Shown: positions 1 through 9,675, counted from the stretch's first letter. The stretch is DNA of 64,000 bases from Mycobacterium sp. Aquia_216 (GCF_026723865.1 NZ_CP113529.1:1798001-1862000); one strand, 5' to 3'. Notes: a model not told the origin generated them from the sequence alone. Numbers and translations: made by a program.

Positions 1-454
1 CCAGATAGTCGGCCAGTATCACCAGATCCACCGCCGCACGCGATACCGCGGCATGCGGCTGGCTACTGTGCGCGATCCGCGCGCCCGAGCAACGCAGCGA
101 GTCCATCAGCAGGTCCGACAGGGGCCCGCGGCCGTGCACCCGGATCGAGGCCGCCCGGCCGCCGGTCTGCCGGCAACCGCGGGTCACCACCCGGGCGCTC
201 ACCAGCTGCGCGACGAGATGTGCCAGGCCTTCGGTGTCGGTCAATCCGCGCTCGACGGCTTGGCGCTGCAACTCGGTGATCGACTGGGGTGATCGCATCG
301 AGTGCAGTAGTCCGGCCAGCGCCGCCGCGGCCAGCCCGCGCGGCGGACGGACCAGCACCGCCCGGCGGGGATCCCAGCCCACCTGCACCGCACCGTCGGG
401 GCGCAGCAGCACCGGCATTGCCGGATCCAGCGCATACATGGCGGTCCGTGGCAT
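1..454 (-). CDS. Conserved mycobacterial protein, Rv3196-like, N-terminal part only
   Basis: The frame is open from an ATG at 454 down to the window edge, so only about the first 151 residues are present. The predicted protein begins MPRTAMYALDPAMPVLLRPD and continues as a helical, Arg/Ala-rich sequence with a WDPRRAVLVRPP stretch, typical of the N-terminal part of mycobacterial proteins lying beside the Rv3195-type metalloprotease gene. In M. tuberculosis that neighbour is Rv3196, sometimes described as ThiF/HesA-like. I cannot see a catalytic motif in the portion present. No strong ribosome binding site precedes the ATG; an in-frame ATG at 439 is the alternative start. Same strand as the downstream-facing metalloprotease gene. 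The assignment rests on position and on the absence of stops. Confidence 0.6.
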   Translation of the reverse strand, partial: MPRTAMYALDPAMPVLLRPDGAVQVGWDPRRAVLVRPPRGLAAAALAGLLHSMRSPQSITELQRQAVERGLTDTEGLAHLVAQLVSARVVTRGCRQTGGRAASIRVHGRGPLSDLLMDSLRCSGARIAHSSQPHAAVSRAAVDLVILADYL

Positions 455-558
455 GAAACCAGACTGTGCCAGGCGCCCGGCGCAGGCCCGTTCAGTTATC
501 CACAGAACCGGCAGCGCCCCTGCGCGAGCCCTTTTGCTACGCCGGCCGGACGCCCCGT

Positions 559-1926
559 TCAGCTCTCGGCAGAATCGCCCTGGGCGCCGGGGTCGTCTTG
601 CTCGAGTTGTGCGATAGCCTCATCGATTCCGCTGGTATCTCCACCGATGATGCGGTCGATGAAGCCGGCGGGCTCGTCGAGGTCTTCGGCACCCGGCAAC
701 AGATCGGGGTGTTGCCAGACGCCGTCACGGGCGTCCACGCCGGCGGCCTCCGTCAGGCTCTCCCACAGCGCGGCGGCTTCCCGCAGCTTGCGTGGCCGCA
801 ACTCCAGGCCGACCAATGTGGCAAATGTCTGTTCGGCGGGGCCCCCGCTCGCCCGGCGCCGGCGCAGCGTCTCGCTCAGCGCGGCCGCACCCGGAATCCG
901 GTCGCCCAGTGCCGCGGTCACGACGACCTGGACCCAGCCCTCGATCAGTGCCAACAGCGTCTCCAGACGTTCCAGCGCCTGGGTCTGCGCCGGCGTTGCC
1001 TTGGGCTCGAAAACGCCCTGGCCGAGCAGGTTCTCGATTGCGGCCGGATCGGACAGCGAGGCGGGGTTGAAGTCGCGCGCCAGCTCCTCGATCCCGCTCA
1101 TGTCGATCTTCATGCCCGCGGCGTAGGCCTCGACGGCGCCCAGCAGCTGGCTGGCCAACCAGGGCACGTGGCTGAACAGCCGGTGGTGGGCCGCCTCCCG
1201 GGCGGCCAGGAACGTCATGATCTCGCTGCGGGGCAGCTCGAGCCCGGCGGCGAACGCTTCCACCGCGTCGGGCATGATCGCCGCCACGCCCTTAGGGCCC
1301 AGCGGCAGACCGATGTCGGTCGACGTCAGCACCTCGCGGGACAACCGGCCCAGGGCCTGGCCCAGCTGCGAGCCGAACGCCATACCGCCCATCTGCGACA
1401 TCATCGCCATGAGCGGACCGGCCATGCCCTTGGCCTCCTCGGGCAGCGAAGACGCCCACACCGTCGAGATCTGTTGGGCCATCGGGTCGCACAGTCGCTT
1501 CCAGGTCGCCAGGGTGTTGTCCACCCAGTCGTTGGGGCTCCAGCCGACCGCCTTACTGGCGCCGGCGGGTAGCGCGGTGACACCGTCGAGCCAGGTATCG
1601 GCGAGGTGTACCGCATCGGCGATCGCGGAGTTCGTCGGGGCCGGGATCGGTGCGACGAATCCGATCGAGCTGGACGCGACCTGCCGAGCCAGCTCGTAGT
1701 TGACGGGTCCCGACGCGGTGCCCCCGGCCGCCATCGTGCCCGCATTGCTGAACATCTGACCCAGCTGCGTGAAGATTTGCCCGAGGTCACCCACGTTGAA
1801 ATCCCCGCCCATGCCGAACCCGCCGAACGGATCGGACGCGCCCGAGCCGGACTCGGGATCTTTCTTCCCGTGCTTGTCGCGCTCGGGGTCGTCTCCATGA
1901 GAGAAGCCGAAAGGCAGGTCAGCCAT
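559..1926 (-). CDS. Zincin-like metalloprotease family protein (DUF2342, Rv3195-like)
   Basis: Predicted 455-residue protein starting MADLPFGFSHGDDPERDKHG, close in length and opening to Rv3195. The N-terminus is Gly/Asp/Lys-rich and probably disordered. A central segment FLAAREAAHHRLFSHVPW carries the EAAHHRL motif characteristic of the DUF2342/zincin_2 family, in which the His pair lies in a variant metal-binding helix. The long frame could start at 1995, but the ATG at 1926 gives the conserved opening and leaves a 95-bp divergent promoter region with the Lon-like protease gene. Family members are annotated as putative hydrolases or F420-biosynthesis-associated; the substrate is unknown. 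No signal peptide or membrane segment is seen. Confidence 0.85.
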   Translation of the reverse strand: MADLPFGFSHGDDPERDKHGKKDPESGSGASDPFGGFGMGGDFNVGDLGQIFTQLGQMFSNAGTMAAGGTASGPVNYELARQVASSSIGFVAPIPAPTNSAIADAVHLADTWLDGVTALPAGASKAVGWSPNDWVDNTLATWKRLCDPMAQQISTVWASSLPEEAKGMAGPLMAMMSQMGGMAFGSQLGQALGRLSREVLTSTDIGLPLGPKGVAAIMPDAVEAFAAGLELPRSEIMTFLAAREAAHHRLFSHVPWLASQLLGAVEAYAAGMKIDMSGIEELARDFNPASLSDPAAIENLLGQGVFEPKATPAQTQALERLETLLALIEGWVQVVVTAALGDRIPGAAALSETLRRRRASGGPAEQTFATLVGLELRPRKLREAAALWESLTEAAGVDARDGVWQHPDLLPGAEDLDEPAGFIDRIIGGDTSGIDEAIAQLEQDDPGAQGDSAES

Positions 1927-2021
1927 GACACCAACGGTACTCACGCCGGAACAGAAGGCCCCATCCGCCGTCACGCTTGTAGCTGAACAAGCCAACGGGG
2001 TGTCCCGTTAGGGTTATCGGC

Positions 2022-3044
2022 GTGAACAGGCGGATTCTGACCTTGATGGTCGCGCTGGTGCCGATCCTGGTCTTCGGCGTGTTGCTCGCGGTGGTGACGG
2101 TGCCGTTTGTCTCGCTGGGCCCCGGCCCGACTTTCGACACGCTCGGTGAGGTCGACGGCAAGCAAGTGGTCGCGATCGAAGGCACGCAGACCCACCCGAC
2201 GACCGGTCACCTCAACATGACGACGGTGTCCCAGCGCGACGATCTGTCCCTCGGCGAAGCCCTCACGCTGTGGTTCTCCGGACAGGAACAGCTCGTCCCG
2301 CGTGATCTCGTCTACCCGCCCGGCAAGTCTCGCGAGGATGTCGACAAGGCCAACGACGCCGACTTCAAAGATTCCGAGGACAGTGCCGCGTATGCCGCCC
2401 TGGGCTATCTGAAATACGCGCCGGCCGTCACCGTCGCGACCGTCACCGACCCCGGTCCTTCCCTGGACAAGCTGAAGGCCGGCGACGCGATCGACGCGGT
2501 CAACGGCACTCCCGTGGTCAATGTCGAACAGTTCACCGGACTGCTGAAGAACACCAAGCCCGGTCAGGTGGTGACGATCGACTTCCGCCGCAAGAACGAG
2601 CCGGCCGGCGTCGCGCAAATCACGCTGGGCACCAACAAAGACCGCGACTACGGCTTCATGGGTGTCGCGGTGCTCGATGCACCCTGGGCGCCGTTCTCGG
2701 TGGACTTCAACCTCGCCAACGTGGGCGGACCCTCGGCGGGCCTGATGTTCAGCCTGGCGGTCGTCGACAAGCTCACCACCGGCGATCTGGCCGGCTCGAC
2801 GTTCATCGCGGGGACCGGCACGATTTCGTCCGACGGAAAGGTCGGCCAGATCGGCGGCATCACGCACAAGATGGTTGCCGCTCAGGAGGCGGGCGCCACG
2901 GTGTTCCTGGTGCCGGCAAAGAATTGCTACGAGGCGACCTCGGACAATCCGCACGGGTTGCGCTTGGTCAAGGTCGAGACGCTCGGCCAAGCGGTGGACG
3001 CGCTGCACGCGATCCAACAAGGAGCTCAGGCGCCGAGTTGCTAG
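2022..3044 (+). CDS. Membrane-anchored PDZ/Lon-like serine protease (YlbL family, Rv3194c-like)
   Basis: 340-residue protein with a GTG start. Residues 5-30 form one hydrophobic N-terminal anchor, the middle (about 125-210) is a PDZ domain with the AGDAIDAVNG motif, and the C-terminus is a Lon-type S16 protease domain. The Ser-Lys dyad is visible as Ser238 in GGPSAGL and Lys283 in ITHKMVAA. The fold should lie outside the membrane anchor, acting on secreted or membrane substrates; substrates are not known. It is divergent from the DUF2342 gene and is followed 58 bp downstream by the UPF0182 gene, the same arrangement as Rv3194c-Rv3193c, so co-transcription is likely. Confidence 0.92.
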   Translation: MNRRILTLMVALVPILVFGVLLAVVTVPFVSLGPGPTFDTLGEVDGKQVVAIEGTQTHPTTGHLNMTTVSQRDDLSLGEALTLWFSGQEQLVPRDLVYPPGKSREDVDKANDADFKDSEDSAAYAALGYLKYAPAVTVATVTDPGPSLDKLKAGDAIDAVNGTPVVNVEQFTGLLKNTKPGQVVTIDFRRKNEPAGVAQITLGTNKDRDYGFMGVAVLDAPWAPFSVDFNLANVGGPSAGLMFSLAVVDKLTTGDLAGSTFIAGTGTISSDGKVGQIGGITHKMVAAQEAGATVFLVPAKNCYEATSDNPHGLRLVKVETLGQAVDALHAIQQGAQAPSC

Positions 3045-3102
3045 CCCGCAACTCTGCGTACAGTTGTGACGTCCAGGTCACATTGATCAGGGAGCGTAGC
3101 TA

Positions 3103-6084
3103 GTGGGGATGCGTCCCACCGCAAGGATGCCGAAGCTGACTCGGCGCAGCCGGATTCTGATTTTGATCGCGCTTGGTGTGATCGCGTTGCTCCTGGCCGG
3201 CCCGCGACTCGTCGACGCCTACGTCGACTGGCTGTGGTTCGGTGAGCTCGGCTACCGCTCGGTGTTCACCACCGTGCTGGTGACCCGCATCGTGGTGTTC
3301 CTGATCGCCGGCCTGCTGGTCAGCGGCATCGTGTTCGCCGGTCTCGCGGTGGCCTACCGCACTCGTCCGGTCTTCGTTCCGAGCAACGACAACGACCCGG
3401 TGGCGCGGTATCGCGCCGCGGTCATGTCACGGGTGCGGTTGGTGGCCATCGGTATCCCGGCGGCAATCGGGCTGCTGGCCGGCATCATCGCGCAGAGCTA
3501 CTGGGTGCGTATCCAGCTGTTCTTGCACGGCCAAGACTTTGGGATCAGGGATCCGCAGTTCGGTAAGGATCTCGGCTTCTACGCGTTCGAGTTGCCGTTC
3601 TACCGGCTGGCGCTCAGCTACCTGTTCGTGACGGTGTTTTTAGCCTTCATCGCGAACCTGCTGTCGCACTACATCTTTGGTGGCATTCGGCTGTCCGGCC
3701 GCACCGGCGCCGTGAGCCGTTCGGCGCGGATTCAGTTGGTCAGCCTGATCGGCACGCTGGTAGTGCTCAAGGCTTTTGCCTATTGGCTGGACCGCTACGA
3801 GCTGCTGTCACATACCCGCGGCGGCAAGCCGTTCACCGGTGCCGGGTACACCGACATCAACGCGGTGCTGCCGGCCAAGTTGATCCTGATGGCGATCGCG
3901 CTGATCTGCGCCGCCGCGGTATTTTCCGCGGTCGTCCTGAAGGACTTGCGTATTCCGGCAATCGGCCTGGTTCTGTTGTTGCTCTCGTCGCTGATCGTAG
4001 GCGCCGGGTGGCCGTTGATCGTCGAGCAGATCAGCGTGCGACCCAATGCCGCGCAGAAGGAAAGCGAATACATCGGCCGAAGCATCGCCGCGACGCGGCA
4101 AGCCTATGGGCTGACGGCCGATCAGGTGACGTATCGCAATTACAGCGGCGACAGCCAGGCCACCGCGCAGCAGGTCGCCGCCGACCGCGCGACCACGTCG
4201 AACATCCGGTTGCTTGACCCGACGATCGTCAGCCCGGCGTTCACTCAGTTCGAGCAGGGCAAGAACTTTTACTACTTTCCCGACCAGCTGTCGATCGACC
4301 GCTACCTGGACCGCAACGGCGCGCTGCGTGACTACGTGGTCGCGGCCCGAGAACTCAACCCGGACCGGCTGATCGACAACCAGCGCGACTGGATCAACCG
4401 GCACACCGTCTACACCCACGGCAACGGATTCATCGCGTCGCCGGCCAATACCGTGCGGGGCATCGCCAACGACCCCACCCAGAACGGTGGCTATCCAGAG
4501 TTCCTGGTCAACGTCGTCGGCGCCAATGGCAGCGTCGTCTCCGACGGGCCCGCGCCGCTGGACCAGCCGCGCGTCTACTTCGGGCCCGTCATCGCCAATG
4601 CATCGGCCGACTACGCGATCGTCGGACGCAACGGTACGGACCGCGAATACGACTACGAGACCAACACGGAGACGAAGAACTACACCTACACCGGCCTCGG
4701 CGGAGTCCCGATCGGCGACTGGCTGTCCCGCAGCGTGTTCGCGGCCAAGTTCGCCGAGCGAAACTTCTTGTTTTCCAATGTGATCGGCTCCAACAGCAAA
4801 ATCCTATTCAACCGGGATCCGGCCGACCGGGTGGAGGCGGTGGCGCCGTGGCTGACCACCGACAGCGCGGTGTACCCGGCGATCGTCAACAAGCGCCTGG
4901 TGTGGATCATCGACGGCTACACCACTTTGGACAACTACCCGTACTCCGAACTCACGTCGCTGGAGTCCGCGACTGCCGACTCCACCGAGGTGGCGTTCAA
5001 CAAGCTCGGTCCCGACAAGCAGGTCTCCTACATCCGCAACTCGGTGAAGGCCACGGTGGACGCCTACGACGGGACCGTGACGCTCTACCAGCAAGACGAG
5101 CAGGATCCGGTGCTGAAGGCCTGGATGCAGGTGTTCCCCGGGACGGTGAAGCCCAAGAGTGACATCAGCCCGGAGCTTGCCGAGCATCTGCGCTATCCCG
5201 AGGATTTGTTCAAGGTGCAGCGGATGCTGCTGGCGAAGTATCACGTCAACGACCCCGTGACGTTCTTCTCCACTTCTGATTTCTGGGATGTGCCGCTGGA
5301 CCCGAATCCGACGGCTAGCAGCTATCAGCCGCCGTATTACATCGTCGCGAAAAACATTGCTAAGCAAGATAACTCATCCTCGTATCAGTTGACGAGCGCG
5401 ATGAACAGGTTCAAGCGGGACTATCTGGCCGCCTATATCAGCGCCAGCTCCGATCCCGCGACGTACGGCAAGATCACCGTGCTGACGATCCCGGGTCAGG
5501 TCAACGGTCCGAAGCTGGCGAACAACGCGATCACCACCGACCCGGCGGTATCCCAAGACCTCGGGGTTATCGGGCGAGACAACCAAAACCGAATACGTTG
5601 GGGCAACTTGCTGACGCTGCCGGTTGCTCAGGGTGGGCTGCTTTACGTCGAACCCGTCTACGCCTCGCCGGGGGCCAGCGACGCCGCCTCGTCCTACCCG
5701 CGGTTGATCCGGGTCGCGATGATGTACAACGACAAGATCGGCTATGGCCCCACCGTCGGGGACGCGCTCACCGGGTTGTTCGGGCCCGGTGCGGCCGCGG
5801 CCGCGACCGGGATCGTGCCCACCGATGCCGGTGGGCCCCAGACCCCGCCCGCGAGTCCGCCAACGCCGGCCGCGGCACCGGGCTCTCCGGCACCCCCCGC
5901 GGCAGTGCCCCCGGCTCCGGACGGGTCGACGACCTTGTCGCCTGCCAAAGCTGCTGCCCTGCAGGAGATTCAGACGGCGATCGGCGCGGCGCGTGATGCG
6001 CAGAAGAAGGGTGATTTCGCCGGCTACGGAGCGGCGCTGCAGCGGCTCGACGACGCCATCACCAAATACAACAACACGAAGTAG
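3103..6084 (+). CDS. UPF0182 large integral membrane protein (Rv3193c-like)
   Basis: 993-residue protein with about seven hydrophobic segments in the first 330 residues, followed by a large hydrophilic domain of about 550 residues and a Pro/Ala-rich linker near 905-945 before a short helical C-terminus. This is the full-length layout of the UPF0182/COG1615 family, whose biochemical role is not established. GTG at 3103 gives [12 protein letters not shown]; ATGs at 3109 and 3127 are alternatives. GGGAGCG lies just before the GTG. It follows the PDZ protease gene, with which it is syntenic in mycobacteria, and the next gene begins only 6 bp after its stop. Confidence 0.93.
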   Translation: MGMRPTARMPKLTRRSRILILIALGVIALLLAGPRLVDAYVDWLWFGELGYRSVFTTVLVTRIVVFLIAGLLVSGIVFAGLAVAYRTRPVFVPSNDNDPVARYRAAVMSRVRLVAIGIPAAIGLLAGIIAQSYWVRIQLFLHGQDFGIRDPQFGKDLGFYAFELPFYRLALSYLFVTVFLAFIANLLSHYIFGGIRLSGRTGAVSRSARIQLVSLIGTLVVLKAFAYWLDRYELLSHTRGGKPFTGAGYTDINAVLPAKLILMAIALICAAAVFSAVVLKDLRIPAIGLVLLLLSSLIVGAGWPLIVEQISVRPNAAQKESEYIGRSIAATRQAYGLTADQVTYRNYSGDSQATAQQVAADRATTSNIRLLDPTIVSPAFTQFEQGKNFYYFPDQLSIDRYLDRNGALRDYVVAARELNPDRLIDNQRDWINRHTVYTHGNGFIASPANTVRGIANDPTQNGGYPEFLVNVVGANGSVVSDGPAPLDQPRVYFGPVIANASADYAIVGRNGTDREYDYETNTETKNYTYTGLGGVPIGDWLSRSVFAAKFAERNFLFSNVIGSNSKILFNRDPADRVEAVAPWLTTDSAVYPAIVNKRLVWIIDGYTTLDNYPYSELTSLESATADSTEVAFNKLGPDKQVSYIRNSVKATVDAYDGTVTLYQQDEQDPVLKAWMQVFPGTVKPKSDISPELAEHLRYPEDLFKVQRMLLAKYHVNDPVTFFSTSDFWDVPLDPNPTASSYQPPYYIVAKNIAKQDNSSSYQLTSAMNRFKRDYLAAYISASSDPATYGKITVLTIPGQVNGPKLANNAITTDPAVSQDLGVIGRDNQNRIRWGNLLTLPVAQGGLLYVEPVYASPGASDAASSYPRLIRVAMMYNDKIGYGPTVGDALTGLFGPGAAAAATGIVPTDAGGPQTPPASPPTPAAAPGSPAPPAAVPPAPDGSTTLSPAKAAALQEIQTAIGAARDAQKKGDFAGYGAALQRLDDAITKYNNTK

Positions 6085-6090
6085 GCCGCT

Positions 6091-6999
6091 ATGGGTCATG
6101 TCATTGTGGTTACCGGCGCATCGAGCGGGTTCGGCAGGCTGAGCGCCGAAGCACTGGCACGTGCTGGCCACACCGTCTACGCGTCGATGCGTGACATCAA
6201 GGGCCGCAACGCAGCTCAGGTCGAATCCGCGAATGACTTCGCCAGGGCGAATGGCGTCGACCTGCGGACCGTGGAAATGGACGTGCAGTCGCAGGCGTCG
6301 GTGGATGCCGCGGTTGCAGAGGTCGTCAACGCGACTGGTCGCATCGATGTGCTGGTCCACAACGCGGGGCACATGGTGTTCGGCCCGGCCGAAGCGTTTA
6401 CGCCCGAACAGTTGGCGCAGCTCTACGACGTCAACGTGCTGAGCACGCAGCGGGTCAACAGGGCTGTGCTGCCGCACCTGCGGCGCCAGCAGCGGGGCCT
6501 GCTGGTGTGGGTATCCAGCAGCAGCTCGGCCGGGGGCACGCCGCCGTATCTGGCGCCGTACTTCGCAGCCAAGGCCGCGATGGACTCACTGGCCGTGTCG
6601 TATGCACGCGAGGTGGCCCGCTGGGGCATCGAGACGTCGATCATCGTGCCGGGTGCATTCACCAGTGGTACCAACCACTTTGCCAATGCCGGCTCGCCCG
6701 CTGACCAGTCGGTCGTCGACGAATACGACGCGGGTCCCTACCCGGATTTCGGGGCCCGGGTTCAGGAAGCCTTCAACGCCATCGTGCCCGCGGACGCCGA
6801 TGTGGCCGAGGTAGCCGCCGCGCTCGTCGCGGTGGTCGACACTCCATTTGGCAAGCGGCCGTTTCGGATTACCATCGACCCGTCCCAGGACGGTGCCGAT
6901 GTCGGCTTCGCGGTGCTCGATCGGCTCAAGGCCGAGATGCTGCATCGGGTCGGCCTGTCGGATCTCTTGACGCCGGCGATTTTAGCTAATCCGTTATAG
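6091..6999 (+). CDS. Short-chain dehydrogenase/reductase
   Basis: 302-residue Rossmann-fold oxidoreductase. The cofactor loop reads TGASSGFG (residues 7-14), the NAG motif is HNAGH, and the catalytic pair is Tyr157 and Lys161 in YFAAK, preceded by a Ser-rich strand VSSSSSAGG. The extended C-terminus (about 50 residues beyond the core) is typical of classical SDRs acting on larger alcohol or carbonyl substrates. It starts 6 bp after the UPF0182 stop, so it is probably co-transcribed, although it is not part of the conserved Rv3193c block. It converges on the GlxA-type regulator gene, leaving only 11 bp between the two stops. Substrate not predictable. Confidence 0.9.
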   Translation: MGHVIVVTGASSGFGRLSAEALARAGHTVYASMRDIKGRNAAQVESANDFARANGVDLRTVEMDVQSQASVDAAVAEVVNATGRIDVLVHNAGHMVFGPAEAFTPEQLAQLYDVNVLSTQRVNRAVLPHLRRQQRGLLVWVSSSSSAGGTPPYLAPYFAAKAAMDSLAVSYAREVARWGIETSIIVPGAFTSGTNHFANAGSPADQSVVDEYDAGPYPDFGARVQEAFNAIVPADADVAEVAAALVAVVDTPFGKRPFRITIDPSQDGADVGFAVLDRLKAEMLHRVGLSDLLTPAILANPL

Positions 7000-7010
7000 T
7001 ACAGCGGTTT

Positions 7011-7982
7011 TCATGCACACGCGGTGCGGAACCCATCCCGATAGGCTTTCGGGCTGATGCCCAGATGGCTGACGAATACCCGTCGCAGCGTTTCGCTGCT
7101 GCCGAAGCCCGCGAGGTGCGCCGTCTCCGTGACGCTTCGGCCGGCTTCCAGCCCGGCCCGCGCGAAATCGATCCGAACCAGCTCGACGTAGCGCGCCGGT
7201 GTCATCCCCAGCTCGGACTGAAACAGCCGGGTGAGCTGACGGGTACTCAACGACGCCTTGTCCGCGAGCTTCTTCACGCTGTGGTCACGAGCAGGATCGG
7301 CCGCGATCGCCTCGGTGACCGCGCGTAGCGGCGATCTCGGCGGCGGGTCGGCCTCGACCAACACCGAGAACTGCGATTGGCCGCCCGCGCGTTTGAGATA
7401 GACGACCAACCACCGGGCCACGTCACGGACCAGCTCGGTCCCGTAGTCCATCTCGACCAGCGCCAGCGCCAGGTCGATGCCCGACGAGATTCCGGCCGAG
7501 GTGAAGACCTCGCCGTCGCGGACGAAGATCGCGTCGGGATCGACGGTGATATCCGGAAAGGACCGGGCCAGTCGGCGTGCATCGTGCCAGTGGGTGGTGG
7601 CGCGCCGGCCACTGAGCAAACCGGCCTGCGCGAGGATGAACGAGCCCGTGCAAATGGAGGCCAGACGCCGGGTGCGGGCCGACACCGCTCTGATGGCCTC
7701 CACGAGTGCGGGATCGACGGCTCGCCCCGGCAGGTCGTCGCTGCCGGCGACCATCACGGTATCGGCGGAATCGATCGCCGAAATGCGGTCGGTGACACCC
7801 AATCGGGTCCCGAACGAGGTGATCACATCGGACCCGTCCAGCGACGCGATTCTGAGTCGGTAGTCGGCGCCGAACCGGTTGGCTTCGACGAAGACCTCAC
7901 CCGCTCCCGCGACATCCAACAGCGTCACCCCGTCGAAGACGACGATGACCACCACCCGCGAACGTGTCCCGGCGTCAGCCAC
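7011..7982 (-). CDS. GlxA-type transcriptional regulator (DJ-1/PfpI + AraC HTH)
   Basis: 323 residues in two domains. Residues 8-190 are a DJ-1/PfpI-like amidotransferase fold with the nucleophile-elbow segment SICTGSFILAQAGLL. Residues about 220-318 are an AraC/XylS double helix-turn-helix with LSTRQLTRLFQSELGMTPARY and the second-helix signature HLGISPKAYRDGF. Proteins of this architecture regulate catabolic or stress genes and sense small ligands through the N-terminal domain. It is divergent from the HD-domain hydrolase gene (105 bp between starts), which is the most likely target, and convergent with the SDR gene. Confidence 0.9.
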   Translation of the reverse strand: MADAGTRSRVVVIVVFDGVTLLDVAGAGEVFVEANRFGADYRLRIASLDGSDVITSFGTRLGVTDRISAIDSADTVMVAGSDDLPGRAVDPALVEAIRAVSARTRRLASICTGSFILAQAGLLSGRRATTHWHDARRLARSFPDITVDPDAIFVRDGEVFTSAGISSGIDLALALVEMDYGTELVRDVARWLVVYLKRAGGQSQFSVLVEADPPPRSPLRAVTEAIAADPARDHSVKKLADKASLSTRQLTRLFQSELGMTPARYVELVRIDFARAGLEAGRSVTETAHLAGFGSSETLRRVFVSHLGISPKAYRDGFRTACA

Positions 7983-8087
7983 CCATCCATTGTGTCGCTT
8001 TCTGTGGAAAACACGTCCGGAACGACGAGGGTCGGTTCACTCGGGCCCGCGCACACTGGTTACCAAGACCAACGAGAAGGCGTGACC

Positions 8088-8735
8088 ATGACTCAGTCCA
8101 TCGAGACCATTGCCGGCATCGCGATACCCGACACCCCGCTGGTGCGCGAGATCACTGCCCACATCCGCGATGCCGAAGACGACCTACTTTTCGATCACTC
8201 CCGCCGGGTGTTCTTGTTCGGGGCACTGCAGGGCCGCCGCCGCGGGCTGGAACCGAACCTGGAGCTGCTCTACGCCGGGGCGATGTTCCACGATCTGGGC
8301 CTCACCGAGCGCTATCGCACCTCGACGCTGCGCTTCGAGGTTGACAGCGCCAACGCGGCGCGGAAGTTCCTGCTGGAGCACGACGTTGATCAGGCCGACG
8401 CCGACAAGGTGTGGCTGAGCATCGCCTTGCACACCACGCCTGGCATCCCCGAGTTCCTGGAACCTGAAGTCGCCTTGGTGACAGCCGGTGTCGAAACCGA
8501 CGTGCTGGGTATCGACCGCGACGAGCTTTCGCCGGAGGCTCTTGCCGCCGTCACCGCGGCTCATCCGCGCCCGAATTTCAAGCAGCGCATCCTGACCGCG
8601 TTCAACGACGGCATGAAGCACCGCCCGCACAGCACCTTCGGCACCGTCAACGACGACGTGCTCGCGCACTTCAACCCGGCGTTCACCCGCGAGAACTTCG
8701 TCGACATCATCCTCAGCAACACCTGGCCCGAATAG
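8088..8735 (+). CDS. HD-domain metal-dependent hydrolase
   Basis: 215-residue protein. The HD signature is seen as FDHSRRVFLFG (about residue 40) and AGAMFHDLGLT (about 64-75), with a later IALHTTPG, giving the H...HD...H...D metal-ligand pattern of the HD superfamily, closest in layout to cyanamide-hydratase-like HD proteins. I chose the ATG at 8088 because GAGAAGG lies 5-11 bp upstream; the open frame extends much further upstream but has no family similarity there. Divergent from the GlxA-type regulator. The frame continues after the stop into a 46-codon tail described separately. Substrate unknown. Confidence 0.88.
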   Translation: MTQSIETIAGIAIPDTPLVREITAHIRDAEDDLLFDHSRRVFLFGALQGRRRGLEPNLELLYAGAMFHDLGLTERYRTSTLRFEVDSANAARKFLLEHDVDQADADKVWLSIALHTTPGIPEFLEPEVALVTAGVETDVLGIDRDELSPEALAAVTAAHPRPNFKQRILTAFNDGMKHRPHSTFGTVNDDVLAHFNPAFTRENFVDIILSNTWPE

Positions 8736-8876
8736 CGGCCCCAAGCCAAGCCGCCGCACGAGTTGCCCGAGTTCGGCGAACTCGCCGACAAGTACGGGCT
8801 GACCTACGGGTCGCCGGCTTGGATGGACGACATCGCGCAGCGATACGGGCTGAACCCCGCCTTCCCATTGAGGTGA
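8736..8876 (+). pseudogene. In-frame C-terminal protein relic after the HD-domain gene
   Basis: Immediately after the HD gene's TAG the same frame runs 46 codons to a TGA at 8874. It encodes a protein-like sequence (PEFGELADKYGLTYGSP, then WMDDIAQRYGLN) with no start codon of its own. The repeated YGL motifs and acidic/aromatic spacing resemble the C-terminal tail of some actinobacterial cupin-type proteins, but this is a weak resemblance. It is most simply the 3' remnant of a gene whose 5' part has been lost, or a lost extension of the HD protein. Confidence 0.4.
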
Positions 8877-8956
8877 GCACTGACCGGGGCCGTTACCCCC
8901 GCTGAGCGCGCGATTTGGTCGGCTCGACACCAGGCCGGTAACCTTGCATTTACCGA

Positions 8957-9033
8957 CGCGGGGTGGAGCAGCTCGGTAGCTCGCTGGGCTCATAACCCAG
9001 AGGTCGCAGGTTCGAATCCTGTCCCCGCTACCA
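8957..9033 (+). tRNA. Initiator tRNA-fMet (CAT anticodon)
   Basis: 77-nt cloverleaf with encoded CCA end. The acceptor stem CGCGGGG/CCCCGCT leaves C1 unpaired with U72, and the anticodon stem has three consecutive G-C pairs (CTGGG / CCCAG) around CAT at 8991-8993. Both are hallmarks of initiator rather than elongator tRNA-Met. The D-loop (AGCTCGGTAG) and T-arm (GGTTCGAATCC) are canonical. A strong terminator follows 25 bp after the CCA. Such tRNA 3' ends are frequent integration sites, and a mobile-element-type gene relic lies directly downstream. Confidence 0.97.
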
Positions 9034-9058
9034 ATGTGGTGTCGCAAGACATCGGAAT

Positions 9059-9090
9059 AGCCCCGAACCTACGTTAGGTTCGGGGCTTTT
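9059..9090 (+). terminator. Rho-independent terminator after the initiator tRNA
   Basis: Perfect 12-bp stem AGCCCCGAACCT / AGGTTCGGGGCT around the 5-nt loop ACGTT, followed by TTT. Placed correctly to end the tRNA transcript. Confidence 0.92.
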
Positions 9091-9229
9091 CCGTGTGGGG
9101 CTTTCGCTGCTCGGCGAGCGCGTAGGCGACTTCGTAGGGGCAGTTGAGGCGGTCGGGCACGCTGCTGGGCACCGGACTTGGCTTGGCCCAGACGATTTCG
9201 TTGCGAATGATCCAGCCGCCCTCCTGCAA
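9069..9229 (-). pseudogene. Relic of a site-specific DNA methyltransferase
   Basis: On the minus strand a short open stretch reads LQEGGWIIRNEIVWAKPSP followed by VPSSVPDRLNCPYEVAY. This is the central region of N6-adenine/N4-cytosine DNA methylases, where GW-L-RN-I-W-KP-P-P-S-DR is highly conserved just after the catalytic domain. An in-frame stop lies immediately before it, the DPPY catalytic motif and the C-terminal SAM-binding part are absent, and the end runs into the tRNA terminator. It is a gene fragment. Such enzymes are common on phages and integrative elements, and its position next to the tRNA 3' end suggests a decayed integrated element. Confidence 0.6.
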
Positions 9230-9381
9230 AGGTCAACGTCGGATTCTTGCCGTCCGACCGCAGCCGCGCGGCAAATCATGCTGGCCCCGAAGGGTGGGCT
9301 GCTCGACAGTCACTGTCGCGATTTGATGACCGTGCTACCGGGTACTAGGGCCGAGCAGACCCCGGACTTCGAGAGGTGTTC

Positions 9382-9675
9382 ATGAGCGCAGGTTCTAAGG
9401 CGTTGTACCTTCCCCTATCAACTGCCGCTAGCGTGGCGGGCGGACTGTTGGCCGGCGCGCTGTTCAACCGGCTCTGGAAGCGGTTTGGTGACGCTGACCA
9501 GCCCCCACCGGATCCCAAGGATCTGAGTCGCTCGACCAGGACGGCGCTGGTCGCTGCTGGCTTGCAAGGCTTGCTGTTTGGCGTAGTCCGCGGCGCCGTG
9601 GATCGGATCGGAGCTCGCAGTTATCAAGCTCTCACTCACGAATCCCCAATTGAGCGGCCTGCCGAGTCGGGCTGA
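9382..9675 (+). CDS. DUF4235 small membrane protein
   Basis: 97-residue protein with two hydrophobic segments (about residues 10-28 and 58-75) and a charged linker RLWKRFGDADQPPPDP between them, followed by GLLFGVVRGAVDR. This is the layout of the actinobacterial DUF4235 family, of unknown function. ATG at 9382 is preceded by GAGAGG at a spacing of 5 bp; GTG at 9376 is possible but overlaps that site. It is a lone plus-strand gene facing the convergent YihY-type gene. Confidence 0.8.
   Translation: MSAGSKALYLPLSTAASVAGGLLAGALFNRLWKRFGDADQPPPDPKDLSRSTRTALVAAGLQGLLFGVVRGAVDRIGARSYQALTHESPIERPAESG

Noticed and set aside
466..1572. Plus-strand frame of 368 codons over the metalloprotease-like gene
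   Set aside because: Composition is Gln/Arg/Gly-rich and lies exactly opposite a gene with a recognised family.
1971..3020. Minus-strand frame of 349 codons opposite the Lon-like protease
   Set aside because: Mirror of a protein with clear Ser/Lys dyad and PDZ domain; no motif of its own.
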